Shown: positions 33,598 to 44,296 of the stretch, one piece after another
Numbering within the stretch: position 1 is the first letter of the stretch
Layout of the letters: every line of letters begins with the position of its first letter
Assembly: GCF_001632365.1 (NCBI RefSeq)
Contig: NW_024468592.1
Location: forward strand, 1-64,000
Reading direction: 5' to 3'
Source: Laetiporus sulphureus 93-53
Taxonomy: Eukaryota > Basidiomycota > Agaricomycetes > Polyporales > Laetiporaceae
Length of the DNA stretch: 64,000 nucleotides
Program-made: the position numbers and the translations under genes
Notes under the pieces: generated by a model
What the model was told of the DNA's origin: nothing
Seen by the model: only the letters and a program-made list of their open reading frames with translations
Databases searched by the model: none

Positions 33598-35056
33598 CTA
33601 GAGCATGCTCTTCGGCTCTTCGGAAGACAGAGCATTCAGGATTTCTGAGGCTAAGAACACAAATTAGTGTATGATGGTAATAAACATTTTGCATAGACCA
33701 AGGGTGCTGCTCACCGACCGCTTCTGGGGCTTCGTGCACAGCCTGTGGGCCACTACCGTCAGCATGATGAACGACATGGTCTTATGAGGGAGGACACCGA
33801 CGAGATGACCAGCCTCCGGTAGGCGGACGTTAGTAGTATTGCACGTGCGTCTCCAAACCGTCTCCTGCGTCATAGCCTCGCCACCGGTCCTTAGGGTTGT
33901 TCACATCACACTCAATAGCTCACTGATACTCTGTACTCACGTCACGTTCGTGCGTGCACTCATGATCCAATGCAGCGCAATCCGCATATCCAGGTCCTTC
34001 AGCCCAGTCCACGCCTCGTAACAGACGTTCCACTCGCAGTACACGACCGCCTCGTCGAACGGAGACGTCTTCAATCGTACGGATTGCGGTGAGGAAGAAT
34101 CGTCGCCGCATTCCACCAACCCGTGTTCGACGAAGGTGTCGATCACTGCGGGGTCCCATGTTTTCGTGGCTGGATGTTGAAGGAATGCTTGCTTGGCATG
34201 CGATCTGACAGAATGACATTATCGAGCAAGGATGTCGATGAGCATACGGGGCCTACCTTGACGGCCACCTCTGGACTTTGCTCAAGGCGCTCTTGAGCAG
34301 TAAATCAAGGCCTTTGCCTCTAGTAAATGACGGAGGGACAATCATAGGCTCCACCAAGATCAATCGATGAAATAGATCAGGTTCAGCCAAAGCCGCCCTC
34401 GCGCTGGCTTTGTAAGCGTACGCTGCTACTCGTGAGGGGGAGACAACTCACAGCGTTGTTCCGCCATATGAGTGTCCAATGCCAGTGACACAGCGACGAG
34501 TGGCACCAGGTGCAGTCGTCACACGCTCGAGCTGGACGGGCAGAGACGCGGTGTCGCTACGTTGAGGGAGATAGTTGAGAAGGAAATTGAGAATGTCGCG
34601 GCATTGATCTTGCCAATCGACTGATTGCTGATTAGTTCGGGTGACCATAAGCATCGGCGTAAGGAACACTCACATACATCGCTCAAGTTATGTTCATTGA
34701 AGAGCGCACTATCACCGTGTTGCACGGACTCGAACGACCAGATCTCGTCGATAGCCACCGACGGATGACCTTGCATCTTCTTCAGTAGATGCTCAAGAGT
34801 CGGCTCCCATATCTTTACAAAATATTCCATTAGCTGAAATCTGTGAGAGAAAAGCACCAGTTCTAACCTGGCGAGGGGAGCCATTGGCGTGTGTCAAGAA
34901 CAGTGTTAGACCGGCTTTGTGTTGATCCACCGCTGGTTTCGCAGGAACATAGCGATCTACGCAGTTCCACATGACGGCATTGGATGCGCCCCTGCACTTG
35001 TTCCGCATTTCTTCGCCTTCGAATGCCAACTTGGCATCTATCAATGCCTTGGACAT
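33598..35056 (-). CDS. alpha/beta hydrolase
   Basis: A serine-hydrolase-fold protein, multi-exon, intact. From ATG at 35056 it gives MSKALIDAKLAFEGEEMRNK, then NAVMWNCVDRYVPAKPA, the beta-strand and oxyanion block GLTLFLTHANGSPR, KIWEPTLEHLLKKM, IWSFESVQHGDSALFNEHNL, and ATRRCVTGIGHSYGGTTL with the nucleophile elbow GHSYGG. Then ALAEPDLFHRLILVEPMIVP, the acid region around MRIALHWIMS, and the histidine region PEAGHL joined by an intron to AVHEAPEAVASEIL. The stop is at 33598-33600. An upstream open frame to 35404 is not family-like, so the start is chosen at 35056. This group is common in fungi and substrates are mostly unknown. Its place beside a transporter, a monooxygenase and a prenyltransferase suggests a tailoring role (inference). 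Confidence 0.85.
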
Positions 35057-35956
35057 GGTCTTGGCGTCACCGGAGCTGCCGTCCTTGAACTGCTGTCGGA
35101 GAGGCGCCTGCGGTGGGAGCGAACGCGGGCATGCGGCAGGTACTATGTGCGATGTTCTCCTGTATCCCGCCACAATGTGTGCTCTGGGGAGGTCAGGGCA
35201 TGGAGTGAAAGGCTCGGACACGAGAATCTCCTTGATCGACAACAGAGGTTGCAGAAGCACCCCTTCATGTAGCGTCTTGAGCGGACCATTTGGCACAGAA
35301 AACGCTGGTCTCGTTTGCATGACGAGAATGCTATCTGCTTGTGGTCGTCGATTGCGGTGCAAGGGACCGAGGAACGTAGGGGGTTGAATTAGGAAGCGCT
35401 GCACTTGCTTGCTTTATGTGACACACGCAAAGCCACGCCATGGCCAATTGGTGGGCATCTTTGGGAACCTTTTTGTACATGTGCAACGAACTGTCGCGTA
35501 GAGTCGGCTGCCACAAAGCTCGAGATATGATGGGATGTTCGTATCCCATAAGCCGAGCTGCCACAACCTCACTGCCGACGTCCGTCACGGTGGAACCCGC
35601 AGCATCTAACCCAAAATGTCAATTCGATAATTGATGTAACATTAATGTTGGAAGAAACATCACCTAAAACGATGCCATCAAATTCGTCGGAACTCGTGGT
35701 CGGCTACATGTACGTGCGCCTCCTCGATCTGCGCCTGTTGTGACGAAACATCAATCAGCGCTCGGCCATGTCGAACAAGGCTTCCAAGGTCTGCATATCA
35801 TTCCAGGGGAACGCCGCTATTCTGCCGGATGCAGGTGCAGAAGGCTGCCATCAGGGTCTAGCATGTCGTGCTACATCGCACAATATAGGACTGTCCAAAT
35901 TGCACATATGCTTCCTCCAAGATTCCAGCGATCAATTTCTCCACCATCTCTAGCAC
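35057..35956. other. divergent promoter region between hydrolase and MFS genes
   Basis: 900 bases between two divergent starts. A minus-strand frame at 35331-35588 has no recognisable family. A shared promoter for the two putative cluster genes would lie here; no motif was identified. Confidence 0.45.
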
Positions 35957-37704
35957 ATGTCTACTATGCAAGCCGCACCCACTCCCGACGGAAGTCTATC
36001 CCCTGGCACGGCAGCGCAGCATGTTGCATCCACTCGTTTTGCAGAACCCCTCTCACTCCCCATCAGGGGCCTCACGTCGTCTTCCATGTCACTGGTCAAG
36101 ACCCAATCCACAGAAGGAGAAGCAGAGAAGGCCGCCATAGACAGCCTAGCGATTGTCGAAGTCGATAACGAAGTGCTAGACTCTCCCCCGGACGGCGGTC
36201 TCCATGCCTGGATGACCGTGGCCGCAGTCTGGCTGGTGACATTCACGACGTTCGGGATCGTCAACGTCTGGGGCATACTGCAGAGCGCGTATATCAGCGA
36301 CCCCAGCTCCCATTTACGTGATCGGACGGTTGCGCAGATCGGATACATAGGCGGCTGCTCTGGAGGATTCACGTTTGCCGTCGGTCCGCTCGCGAACATC
36401 CTTGTCTCCAGGGTGGGCGTGCAGTTCACCGTACTCTGTGGAGTCGTTTTGGTGTCACTCTCCCTCATGCTGGCATCGATTTCGATGCAGTACTGGCAGC
36501 TTCTGCTCTCGGAAGGCATCCTATTTGGGTGAGTGATATGCATCGTTCTCGTAAACGATATGGTGCCTGAGAATTGTTACAGCATCGGATGTTCATTCGC
36601 TTTCATTCCCGCCGTTGGGTTACCCTCGCAGTGGTTCGCCAAGCGTCGAAGTTTAGCAACGGGTATCGCCAGTGTTAGTCGTTTATATTTCCTCAGCCGG
36701 AAACTCACAGTAATTATATGTCTTGGGTACTTGCCTGTAGTCCGGCAGCGGCATCGCTGGCGTTGTACTACCTCCCATTTCGCAAGCGCTTATCAGTCAC
36801 ACTTCCATCGCCTGGTGTCTACGATTCCTCGGTTTCATAAGCCTCGCTTTCGGTCTTTGCGGAGTGCTCCTGATCAAGCAACGCTCGGTTGCTAAGCGTA
36901 ATGTGCAATACAAAGCCTTCGACTGGAGAGTACTCAGAATCTCCGGGTTCCCGTACTTCTTGTTGTTTGTCTTCTTCCAGTTCTTCGGCTACGCGACACC
37001 GTTGTTCTTTATACCAAGTCAGTGCTCACTTCTGGCCTCCGTTACTCTTTTTCATGAAAGACCATGCAGGCTACTGTACTGCCGTCGGAATCTCCGCATC
37101 CAAGGCGTCCGGAGTGGTCTCCGTTGCGAACGGCATGCAGGTCGTAGGCAGAGTGCTGTCGGGAACGCTGGCGGACAAGGCTGGGCCGATCAATTTGCTG
37201 ATAGTCTTCAGTCTGTTAATGGGGCTGTCCTCGATCGTGATGTGGTACTTTGCGGCCAGTCTGGGCGTTTTGATGGTCTTCGCTGTCTTTTATGGGATCT
37301 TCGCTGGAGGTCAGTGTCTCTCGTATAATGCAGACGGGTATGTACTCATGCCTGTGGTTCGGACAGCATACTGGTCCCTGTCTGTCCCTACTGCTGTCAA
37401 GATTGTTGGTACGCCGCTGCACCCGTCTTCCACTCAAGCCCGACTGACCTCACGTACAGGTATAGAGAAGCTTGGCACCGCAGTATCATTCCAGTTCCTT
37501 GCGGTCATCATACCTTCCATCTTTTCAGTACCGTTGGGGTCGCAGATCATCATGAATACAGTACGCGACGGAAAGATGGACCTGGAGTCGCGCAGTGCGT
37601 ATCGGTATCTGATCGTATGGTCCGCGTTGGTATCTGTCGTGGCGTCCCTCGTGCTTCTCCCAGTACGCTTCCAATTCAACAGACGATTGTTTGAGAAGGT
37701 ATGA
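35957..37704 (+). CDS. MFS transporter, monocarboxylate-porter type
   Basis: A 12-helix plasma-membrane transporter of the fungal monocarboxylate porter family. The ATG at 35957 begins MSTMQAAPTPDGSLSPG; a hydrophilic N-terminal tail of about 75 residues precedes PPDGGLHAWMTVAAVWLVTF, the family's entry motif (DGG-W). Then FGIVNVWGILQSAY, GCSFAFIPAVGLPSQWFAKR and RSLATGIASAGSGIAGV, the loop typical of this family. The second half has AFDWRVLRISGFPYFLL, SYCTAVGISASKASGVVSVA, MQVVGRVLSGTLADKAGP and AVFYGIFAGGAYWSLSV; the end is VRFQFNRRLFEKV. Exon joins keep frame throughout (for example the intron with donor at 37422). Likely a product or precursor transporter of the adjacent genes, but this is inferred from location only. 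Confidence 0.9.
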
Positions 37705-38300
37705 CGCGGTCATCAGCAAGCTGGTCTTAGATCATTATCTTCTCTGGTCTACCCCACTTCCTGCGAACGATACCCATAGTAACGATGTATGGAACAGGCG
37801 TTCGGCCGTTTGGATGGTCTGCATTAGATGATCAGTGTTTGACTCTATACCCGACTCGGACCACGTTGCCTCAGCTAGGATTGGGGTACCATGCCTGTAC
37901 GATGCTCCTGTAAATCTCTGTTAGCACTCAACATGCAGGTGTGAGAGCAAACCTCATATTGAACTTTGCTTGCCAGAGCAAGGCTCTCCCGGTCGAAATG
38001 GCAGTCGGACGTTTCCATTGCTTGGCAATATTTGCTCATCATGGCTTAACGGGGAACTCTCTGTCACAGTTGTCACGTCTATAAGTTCATTGTGTTCGCT
38101 TCACCCTACACGCTGCCGTCCTTCCGCACTCTATCAGGCAGCTCCTCTGCGGCATCGCCTCGCATCGAAGGCGAGCAAGGGATCTGCCGCCAGGGCGCGG
38201 AGACGCTGTGATTCACGTGGTTACAACGTGCCATCAATTATATTGCAAAAAATCAAAACTTAAAGCACTCCGATCACAGTATTTCCATTTGATGTATATT
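37705..38300. other. intergenic, nothing recognised
   Basis: 3' flank of the MFS gene. A 97-codon plus-strand frame at 37970-38263 has no family resemblance and is not called. Confidence 0.45.
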
Positions 38301-38313
38301 CAATCATCTGCGC

Positions 38314-38530
38314 CTATTTGGCTCCGGCGGCGACACTAGTCGTTTCCGAAGTGCCCAATAGGGTGTACGTTCCATCCTTGAAGCTGAAGCTTGACCACAC
38401 GCTGATATAACGCATCTTTAGGAGATTTCCTTCTCTGTTGCCGAGCTTCGCGAACACCTTTCGAGAGAGATCTGGGCTCGCTCGGAATGCACGACCGTCC
38501 CGCAAACGTTTCCGTTCGGTGACGGTCTCA
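38314..38530 (-). CDS. possible exon of a small hypothetical protein
   Basis: A minus-strand frame reads TERKRLRDGRAFRASPDLSR, then VFAKLGNREGNLLKMRYISV, and ends SETTSVAAGAK with TAG at 38314. The composition is coding-like and a possible acceptor (tctgag) lies just before it. A short first exon near 38610-38620 (ATGGAG followed by gtgggg) is conceivable, which would put it almost on the promoter of the monooxygenase. No family is recognised; it may be chance. Confidence 0.25.
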
Positions 38531-38696
38531 GACCCAACTTAGGCCCATAAATCAGCTTTCGTGGAGCACTCTCGGGCGCGTTCCTTCTCACTGATCTCTC
38601 TCCCCACCTCCATCGTTGGTCCCTCCAGCTACCTCGTAATTCAAGAAACGCTTTGAAAACATTTGGCTGGAACTTTAGCAGGCACCAGCCGCAGAA

Positions 38697-40806
38697 ATGA
38701 CATCTTCAACTCTGCCCCAGACCGTTGACGTGCTTCTTGTCGGCGGAGGCCCCATTTCCCTAACCGCGACATACATCCTTGCAAAAGCCGGTATCAGTGT
38801 CTTAGCCATCGGTACATATTCAAGTTCCTGCTATCTCTTTCTCTGCTACGCCTGATCGCGTTGTTCACAGAGCAGCATGACAAGTCTGAACAAGCATTAT
38901 ATGGTCGCGCATGTATGCTGTATGCTCGATCGCTGGAGCTGCTCAGCCTCATCGGCGTGTACAGCCGGATTGCTGATGTAGGCTTCGTGGTGAGGTACGT
39001 CTCTTTTGAATTCGAAAACACGAAGCGGTACCGAATCTGTAGGGGAACAGAAACGCCACTACCTTCAAAGACGGCAAACGAGTTCCTGCCCGAGGTTGGA
39101 GCTTCGTCCAGAATGCCATCAAAGGCAAGACCTATTTCGATTACAGGTTGGTCTACCATCAGGATCGTCTTGATCGCTTACTGATATCGCACGCTACAGC
39201 TTTAGCATCCGCCAGAAATACATCGAAGACGCTCTCCGGGATGCTATTGCCGAGTTCGACCCAGCCGCAGTACAGTCCCCTGCTAAGTTGTTGGATTTTT
39301 GCGTTGGCGATTCTCAGGAATATCCCATTGCTGCTACCGTGCAGTTTCGTTCTGAGAAAGCAACGGTCCATTGGTAAGTATGCTATCACTCGTATAGAGC
39401 TCACAAATACAATCATGCGCCTTGCAGCAAATATCTCATTGGAGCTGATGGTGGCCGATCATCGGTACGGACCCTGAGCAATATATCCTTCCCGGGAACA
39501 TTGTCGACAAATAAGTGGGTCCGGCTCGATGCGATCGTGCGTACCAACATGCCGGAGAGCAGGCGAGTCGGTGTCTCGATTGAGTCGCGTCATCACGGGA
39601 ACGTCTTGTGGACACCGACGGATAATGGCCGTACTCGCATTGGGTTCGTGTGTCCTGATGCACTATACGGCGAGCACGGAGAGAATGTTACCGCAGAAAC
39701 GGTCATGGAAGAGGCACGAAAGGCAGTGGAGCCGTTCTCGCTGGAGTTCGTAAAGCTGGACTGGTGGACGGTGTATCAGATCGGCCAGCGAGTCGCCGAA
39801 ACCTTCAAGAAGGGCCGCGTGTTCTTGGCTGGAGATGCAGCACATACGCACTCGTCAGGCGCTGCACAGGTATGTCAGAATTTACTTCCGCGGCACTCTC
39901 CGCTGAGCTGACCTTTAGGGCCTGAACACTGGCCTGCATGACGCCACGAACCTTGCGTGGAAACTGGCCGGCGTTCTTAAGGGCTGGTTCGACGAGGAGA
40001 TCCTTGATACGTACAACTCTGAGCGTCGCGCATCTGCTCTGCATCTCATCGAGCTCGATCGAGACATCGCCTCCCTCATCTCTGGCAAAATACCTGCACA
40101 TTACAACCCGCCTCCTGATGCCGACGTCAATGCCTACCTTGAGCGAGTGTTCAACATGAATTCCGCATTCTCCGTCGGCCTGGGCGTCTCGTACCAGGAA
40201 AACATGCTGAATCGTCCTAACTCCGCGCCACAAACTCATTTAATAGGCGCGCGCGCTCCCGATGCTCTTGTGTTCGAATTAGGCTCGTTCGTCCCGCGTC
40301 GGTTGCATGAATTCATGCCGTATCAAGGGCGCTTCTGGATTATGATCTGGGCAGGCGAGCTGCAGGTCTTGCAGGATGCAGTGCAGCTGTCCGCAGCGTC
40401 CCAGCGGAAGTATAATGCGCTTCGCGAGCACATCGCTTCTCCACGCTCGTTCGCACACACGCGGGCGCCTGCGTTCTCCTACCTCACGATCGTAAGAGGA
40501 ACCGATGCGATGCAAACCTCAGAGGTTCTTGGGGCGGAGCCGTTTGGAAGGACCGTCTACGATCATACGGGGGAGGCGTTCGACAGATACGATGTGAATG
40601 CGGACGAAGGAGCGATTATTGTCGTTCGCCCGGATGGCATCGTGTCTCTGCGTGTGCCGCTAGCTCGTCCAGAAGAGCTCGATGTGTACTTTGCGAGAAT
40701 TCTTCGTCCTTGCGAACAGCAAGTTAAGGACGTAGAGCAAAGTACTCAAGGGATCGGCGAGATATCGTTGGAAGGACGGAAGGAAATAACCAAGCTTTCG
40801 GAGTGA
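38697..40806 (+). CDS. FAD-dependent aromatic monooxygenase (phenol 2-monooxygenase type)
   Basis: A group A flavoprotein hydroxylase of about 600 residues, multi-exon, intact. The ATG at 38697 begins MTSSTLPQTVDVLLVGGGPI, containing the Rossmann GxGxxG-type motif (VGGGPISL). Then EQHDKSEQALYGRACMLYAR, FKDGKRVPARGWSFVQNA and YLIGADGGRSSVR with the DG motif. The GD motif FLAGDAAHTHSSGAAQGLNT follows, binding the FAD ribityl chain. The C-terminal third has RAPDALVFELG and ends with a thioredoxin-like dimerisation domain (DRYDVNADEGAIIVVRPDGI). Phenol hydroxylases of this group oxidise phenolic rings with NADPH and O2. Beside a prenyltransferase and PAL the likely substrate is a phenylalanine-derived, possibly prenylated, phenol (inference). 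Confidence 0.92.
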
Positions 40807-41525
40807 TTGTAACGCGGGTTGGTCAGATTTATCGTCTTTGTGTTAGCGTTATATGAGATTGTGTCGGAATTGTGTGCTCTTGCCACTGAATGTACGATAG
40901 TAGTAGTGCGAATGCTATGCCGTGAATGGCTGATCATCATAATGTTGGCGCTCCTTTGTCTTGAGCATGGGAGCAATTAGCGGGGTGCGCATGGAAATTA
41001 CGGTCAGCCGCTGGGTACATTCAACAGCTAGCGGCAGTATTGGAAGCGCGGCTTGCTGTCCGTAGTAGTTTCCGTTCGATGGTCCTCTTCAAAGTGGTAC
41101 CCATTCGACACAGCTATCCTCGTGTCAAGTCTCCCAGCAACATCTATGTCGTTTTCATGCAACCGCAACAAATAGTGATTATATCGTAATCAAATCTAGA
41201 CGCGTCTCTACATAGCATTAGCCTCAGCAATATTCGCAAGGTCTCAAGCGTAACTTCTACAGTGACAATGCTATTAAACCCATTAATCGACGTTGGCCGT
41301 GAAACGAACACGTCCGTGAATCCGAACGAAGAAGTCTATGGTGACGTCGTCTAAGCAGCCCATTCGTGATGCCTCTCCGGATTGAAGTATGCTGTAGTTT
41401 CAATGCTATCTGCTTTCGCGGCGACGGCGATATACGTATGAATACCGGTCCGTGACATGAGCGGACGATGGGTACTAACACATCATCAGAATCCAGGACC
41501 AATTAATAAAAATATCAGTAAGCGC
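40807..41525. other. convergent intergenic region
   Basis: 3' flanks of the monooxygenase and the prenyltransferase. No gene or repeat recognised. Confidence 0.5.
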
Positions 41526-42866
41526 TCACAAAGTGTTCCGTACGATTTTGTGGTATTTTTTGGTAGTCTCCAAATTCCCTATGGCACGATAGAACTGCTC
41601 CATTGCCTCGACAATCTGCTCATCATTTTTGCATAGATGTCGGACGGGGATATAGACCTTTGGATAAGGGTTACAACTGTTTCCGCGCAGTTCGTAGTAG
41701 AACAGAAGACCACCGGTAAGGTGCTCCGTGTGCTGTTTGCTCAGCTCTGGCTCCTTGTCGACGGGAAGGCCTGGGAATAGTATGTCCCAGAATATCGCTA
41801 TGGAGGAAAGCGCTTGCTCAAGAGCGGGAGTCTTGAGGGTGTAATCCAGTGTCATGAATCGCCGGATGATGTCGAGGGTGACTTTAGGCGTGCGCACATA
41901 TACCTTCACACGGTTCCTGTGCGAAGGACAACAGTCGACGGCAACGATCTCCGGAGAGGGCTTGAGATCGTCTGGCAGTGCACAAAAAAAGGAGTTGATT
42001 GCACTCCACGCCAATAGCAGCCCCTTCGCATCCTGCGCAAGCTCTCGTATCGTCGCCTCGACGAGCTCGTATTTGGAGATCCCAGTGGCAGCGGATATGG
42101 TTTCAGGCAAGAAGTACGCCTTCATAGACGGTGTAGCTCCTGTCAACTCGAACCCTGAGAAGGAATGAGCCCGTTCTCTGGATCGACAGAGACGTCGAAA
42201 CTTACCGACGAAGTATTGAGAGGGGTATCTTGGCCTTCCGTAGATCTTGAGCGGCCCTGCATCCGTAACCATAGTGAGATTTGCTGCACAAACCCTGCAC
42301 CAAGCAAGATCGGCATCGGAGATGCCAAGAATCGAAGCATAGTGTTCGAAGACCTTCATCGCCGGTTCCCCGCCTTCTCTCTGTCGCTCTATGGGGTCAA
42401 TGGAGAACCGTATGGTAGCACGCCCGTCAACGTCGAAAACACATGAGAACTCGAGCGGAGTATGGTCGTCAGTCATGAAGGAGACGAATTGTGGTACATG
42501 TTTTGTCAGCGCATTTGGCGAACCGCAACGCGCGTCCAACGGCAACGTGTCCGGATATGACAAACTGTATGCCTTCGGTAAGCTCTGGGAGCAGACTGTG
42601 AGATGAAATGATTCGTGGTGCACAGAGGGTGGAGCATGGGGGTCGCGTCCTTCTCCCAGTTCCGGTAAGATGAAGGCGTAGTAGAACGCTTCATATGCAT
42701 CTTTGATATCTTCAGAGTATGCTGCCATTTCTAGGAGCCGCATCAGCACCTCGCCCGTTGTTTCCCATCGGACCTGTGGCTGTTGGGCGCGTAACGTCAG
42801 AACCTATTGGATGATGATCAGGGCCGCGTTGGTTGAGAACTGAGCACATATACGCACGGACAGCAT
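41526..42866 (-). CDS. DMATS-type aromatic prenyltransferase
   Basis: A soluble ABBA-fold enzyme that transfers a prenyl group (usually from DMAPP) to an aromatic acceptor without an Asp-rich motif. Visible signatures: RWETTGEVLMRLLEMAAYSE, AFILPELGEG, the catalytic-base block TPLEFSCVFDVDGR followed by ATIRFSIDP, GATPSMKAYFLPETIS, RNRVKVYVRTP, LTGGLLFYYEL and PYPKVYIPVRHLCKND. These Lys/Tyr strands normally bind the diphosphate. A 51-nt GT-AG intron near 42135-42185 is in frame with its exons and adds 17 spurious residues if left in. The start is tentative: ATG at 42866 with a 9-nt first exon and a 54-nt intron joins to VLTLRAQQPQVRWE, and a longer first exon is possible. Stop at 41526. Indole, tyrosine-like or benzoate-like acceptors are all possible. 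Confidence 0.9.
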
Positions 42867-44296
42867 GTCAACTGTAGCAATCTCCGCAATGGTGAGTTGA
42901 AACCGTGACGCTGTCGAACGGCGATTGGATCGCCAATAGCAGATTGAGTGGTAAATAGGAGAACAATGGTCACAGGGGAGACTGCAGTGATTCGCGCGAT
43001 GCATGCAACCTGTGAATTGCCCCAAAGATTGTTATAGCTTTTCTGACGAGGTCTGATGGGGGAAATAGAGTTCTGTAAAATGCGTTTCACCACGGTCTGG
43101 GACATGACCATCGGCTGAGAACCGATAAAGTGTCCATACTTTCTAATGGTTTCATCATGAGCAGTGGATGATGCACAGTTTCCATGCTCGAAAGTGATCA
43201 GTTCAGAATCTTCTCTTCTCTCTGATTTTGATATCTGTCATGAACATGGTGTATGGAGTTGTCGTATGATCTTCCATCAAATATATGTATCATCGATACG
43301 CACGGCGTGGGATGCGCTGGATAGATATTGTGTCTTGACACGGCTCCGGACCTCGCAGATATATCCGCTCATCGCAAATTTTGCGCGTATTCCAGATCAC
43401 GATGTGATGCCTTGAGTCGGTCGTTATCCGCCGAACATGAGATCTGTAGGCGAAAGGATCCGATGCTGTTCCCGAACGATCAAGCTGAAACACTCACACA
43501 CATCCAGGTCTGCCAGTGAAATACGGGAGGTTCTACACCAGGTGACAGAGGCCCCCCAATGTAGGACTCAACGCTTTCGATAGGTCGACGTTGAAATGCG
43601 TGTTATGAAAGCAATTACAGGTCAAGTCAGCGCCCCAGATGCAATAGCATATGAGACGTTGTAGAGCGTTGTTTCTCGACGTGAATTCAGTTTGACATTT
43701 TGACTCGATTGCTACAAAACGCGATTTTCCTTCTTTTGACGGGATTTAACAAGGTGAAAAAACTGGGGTTCATGTCTTGTTTCAAACTAGGGTTGAACGT
43801 TGAACGTCAACTTGTTAGCCGCGGCGCAGTGATTGAGGGACTTGATCGTGTCAGGCGTTGATGAGCGCTCAAGGCCTCCGAGCGCATTCCATCATTCCTG
43901 CATTGACTCCCCTTGTTGCATGAGAATGATCACACGCGCCATGGTCGGGACGGCGATGCAGATGCTCCGAGACTGCCATAGCTCTGCGTCAAGTTGCATT
44001 TCAATAAAGAGATTCTCGGCATAAAATCGGCAACAACATCGCCGGATCTTCAATCAGCAACGCTCGAATCGGAGGCCTACATCGTCCAATATGGCTTTCT
44101 TGTGAATGCATCCACCACGGCCAGAGCGAATGCGAGTGCAACGAATGCGTACGGCCTGAACTCGTCATGAAGTGCGCATGCGAACGCGAGTTGACATGAC
44201 TATTAATCACAGTAGCTAAATGACTAAACAAGAGCTTCCGAGAGACGATCTCAGTTCTCATCGGCCCAGAATTGAAGTTCATTTAGCGGAGGGAAA
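42867..44296. other. intergenic, nothing recognised
   Basis: 1.4 kb between the prenyltransferase start and the PAL stop. I searched for a small cluster gene and found only short unrelated frames. Confidence 0.45.

Noticed and set aside
35057..35404. 5' extension of the alpha/beta hydrolase frame
   Set aside because: The extension (from a Met at 35404) has no similarity to the family N-terminus; the Met at 35056 is directly followed by family-like sequence.
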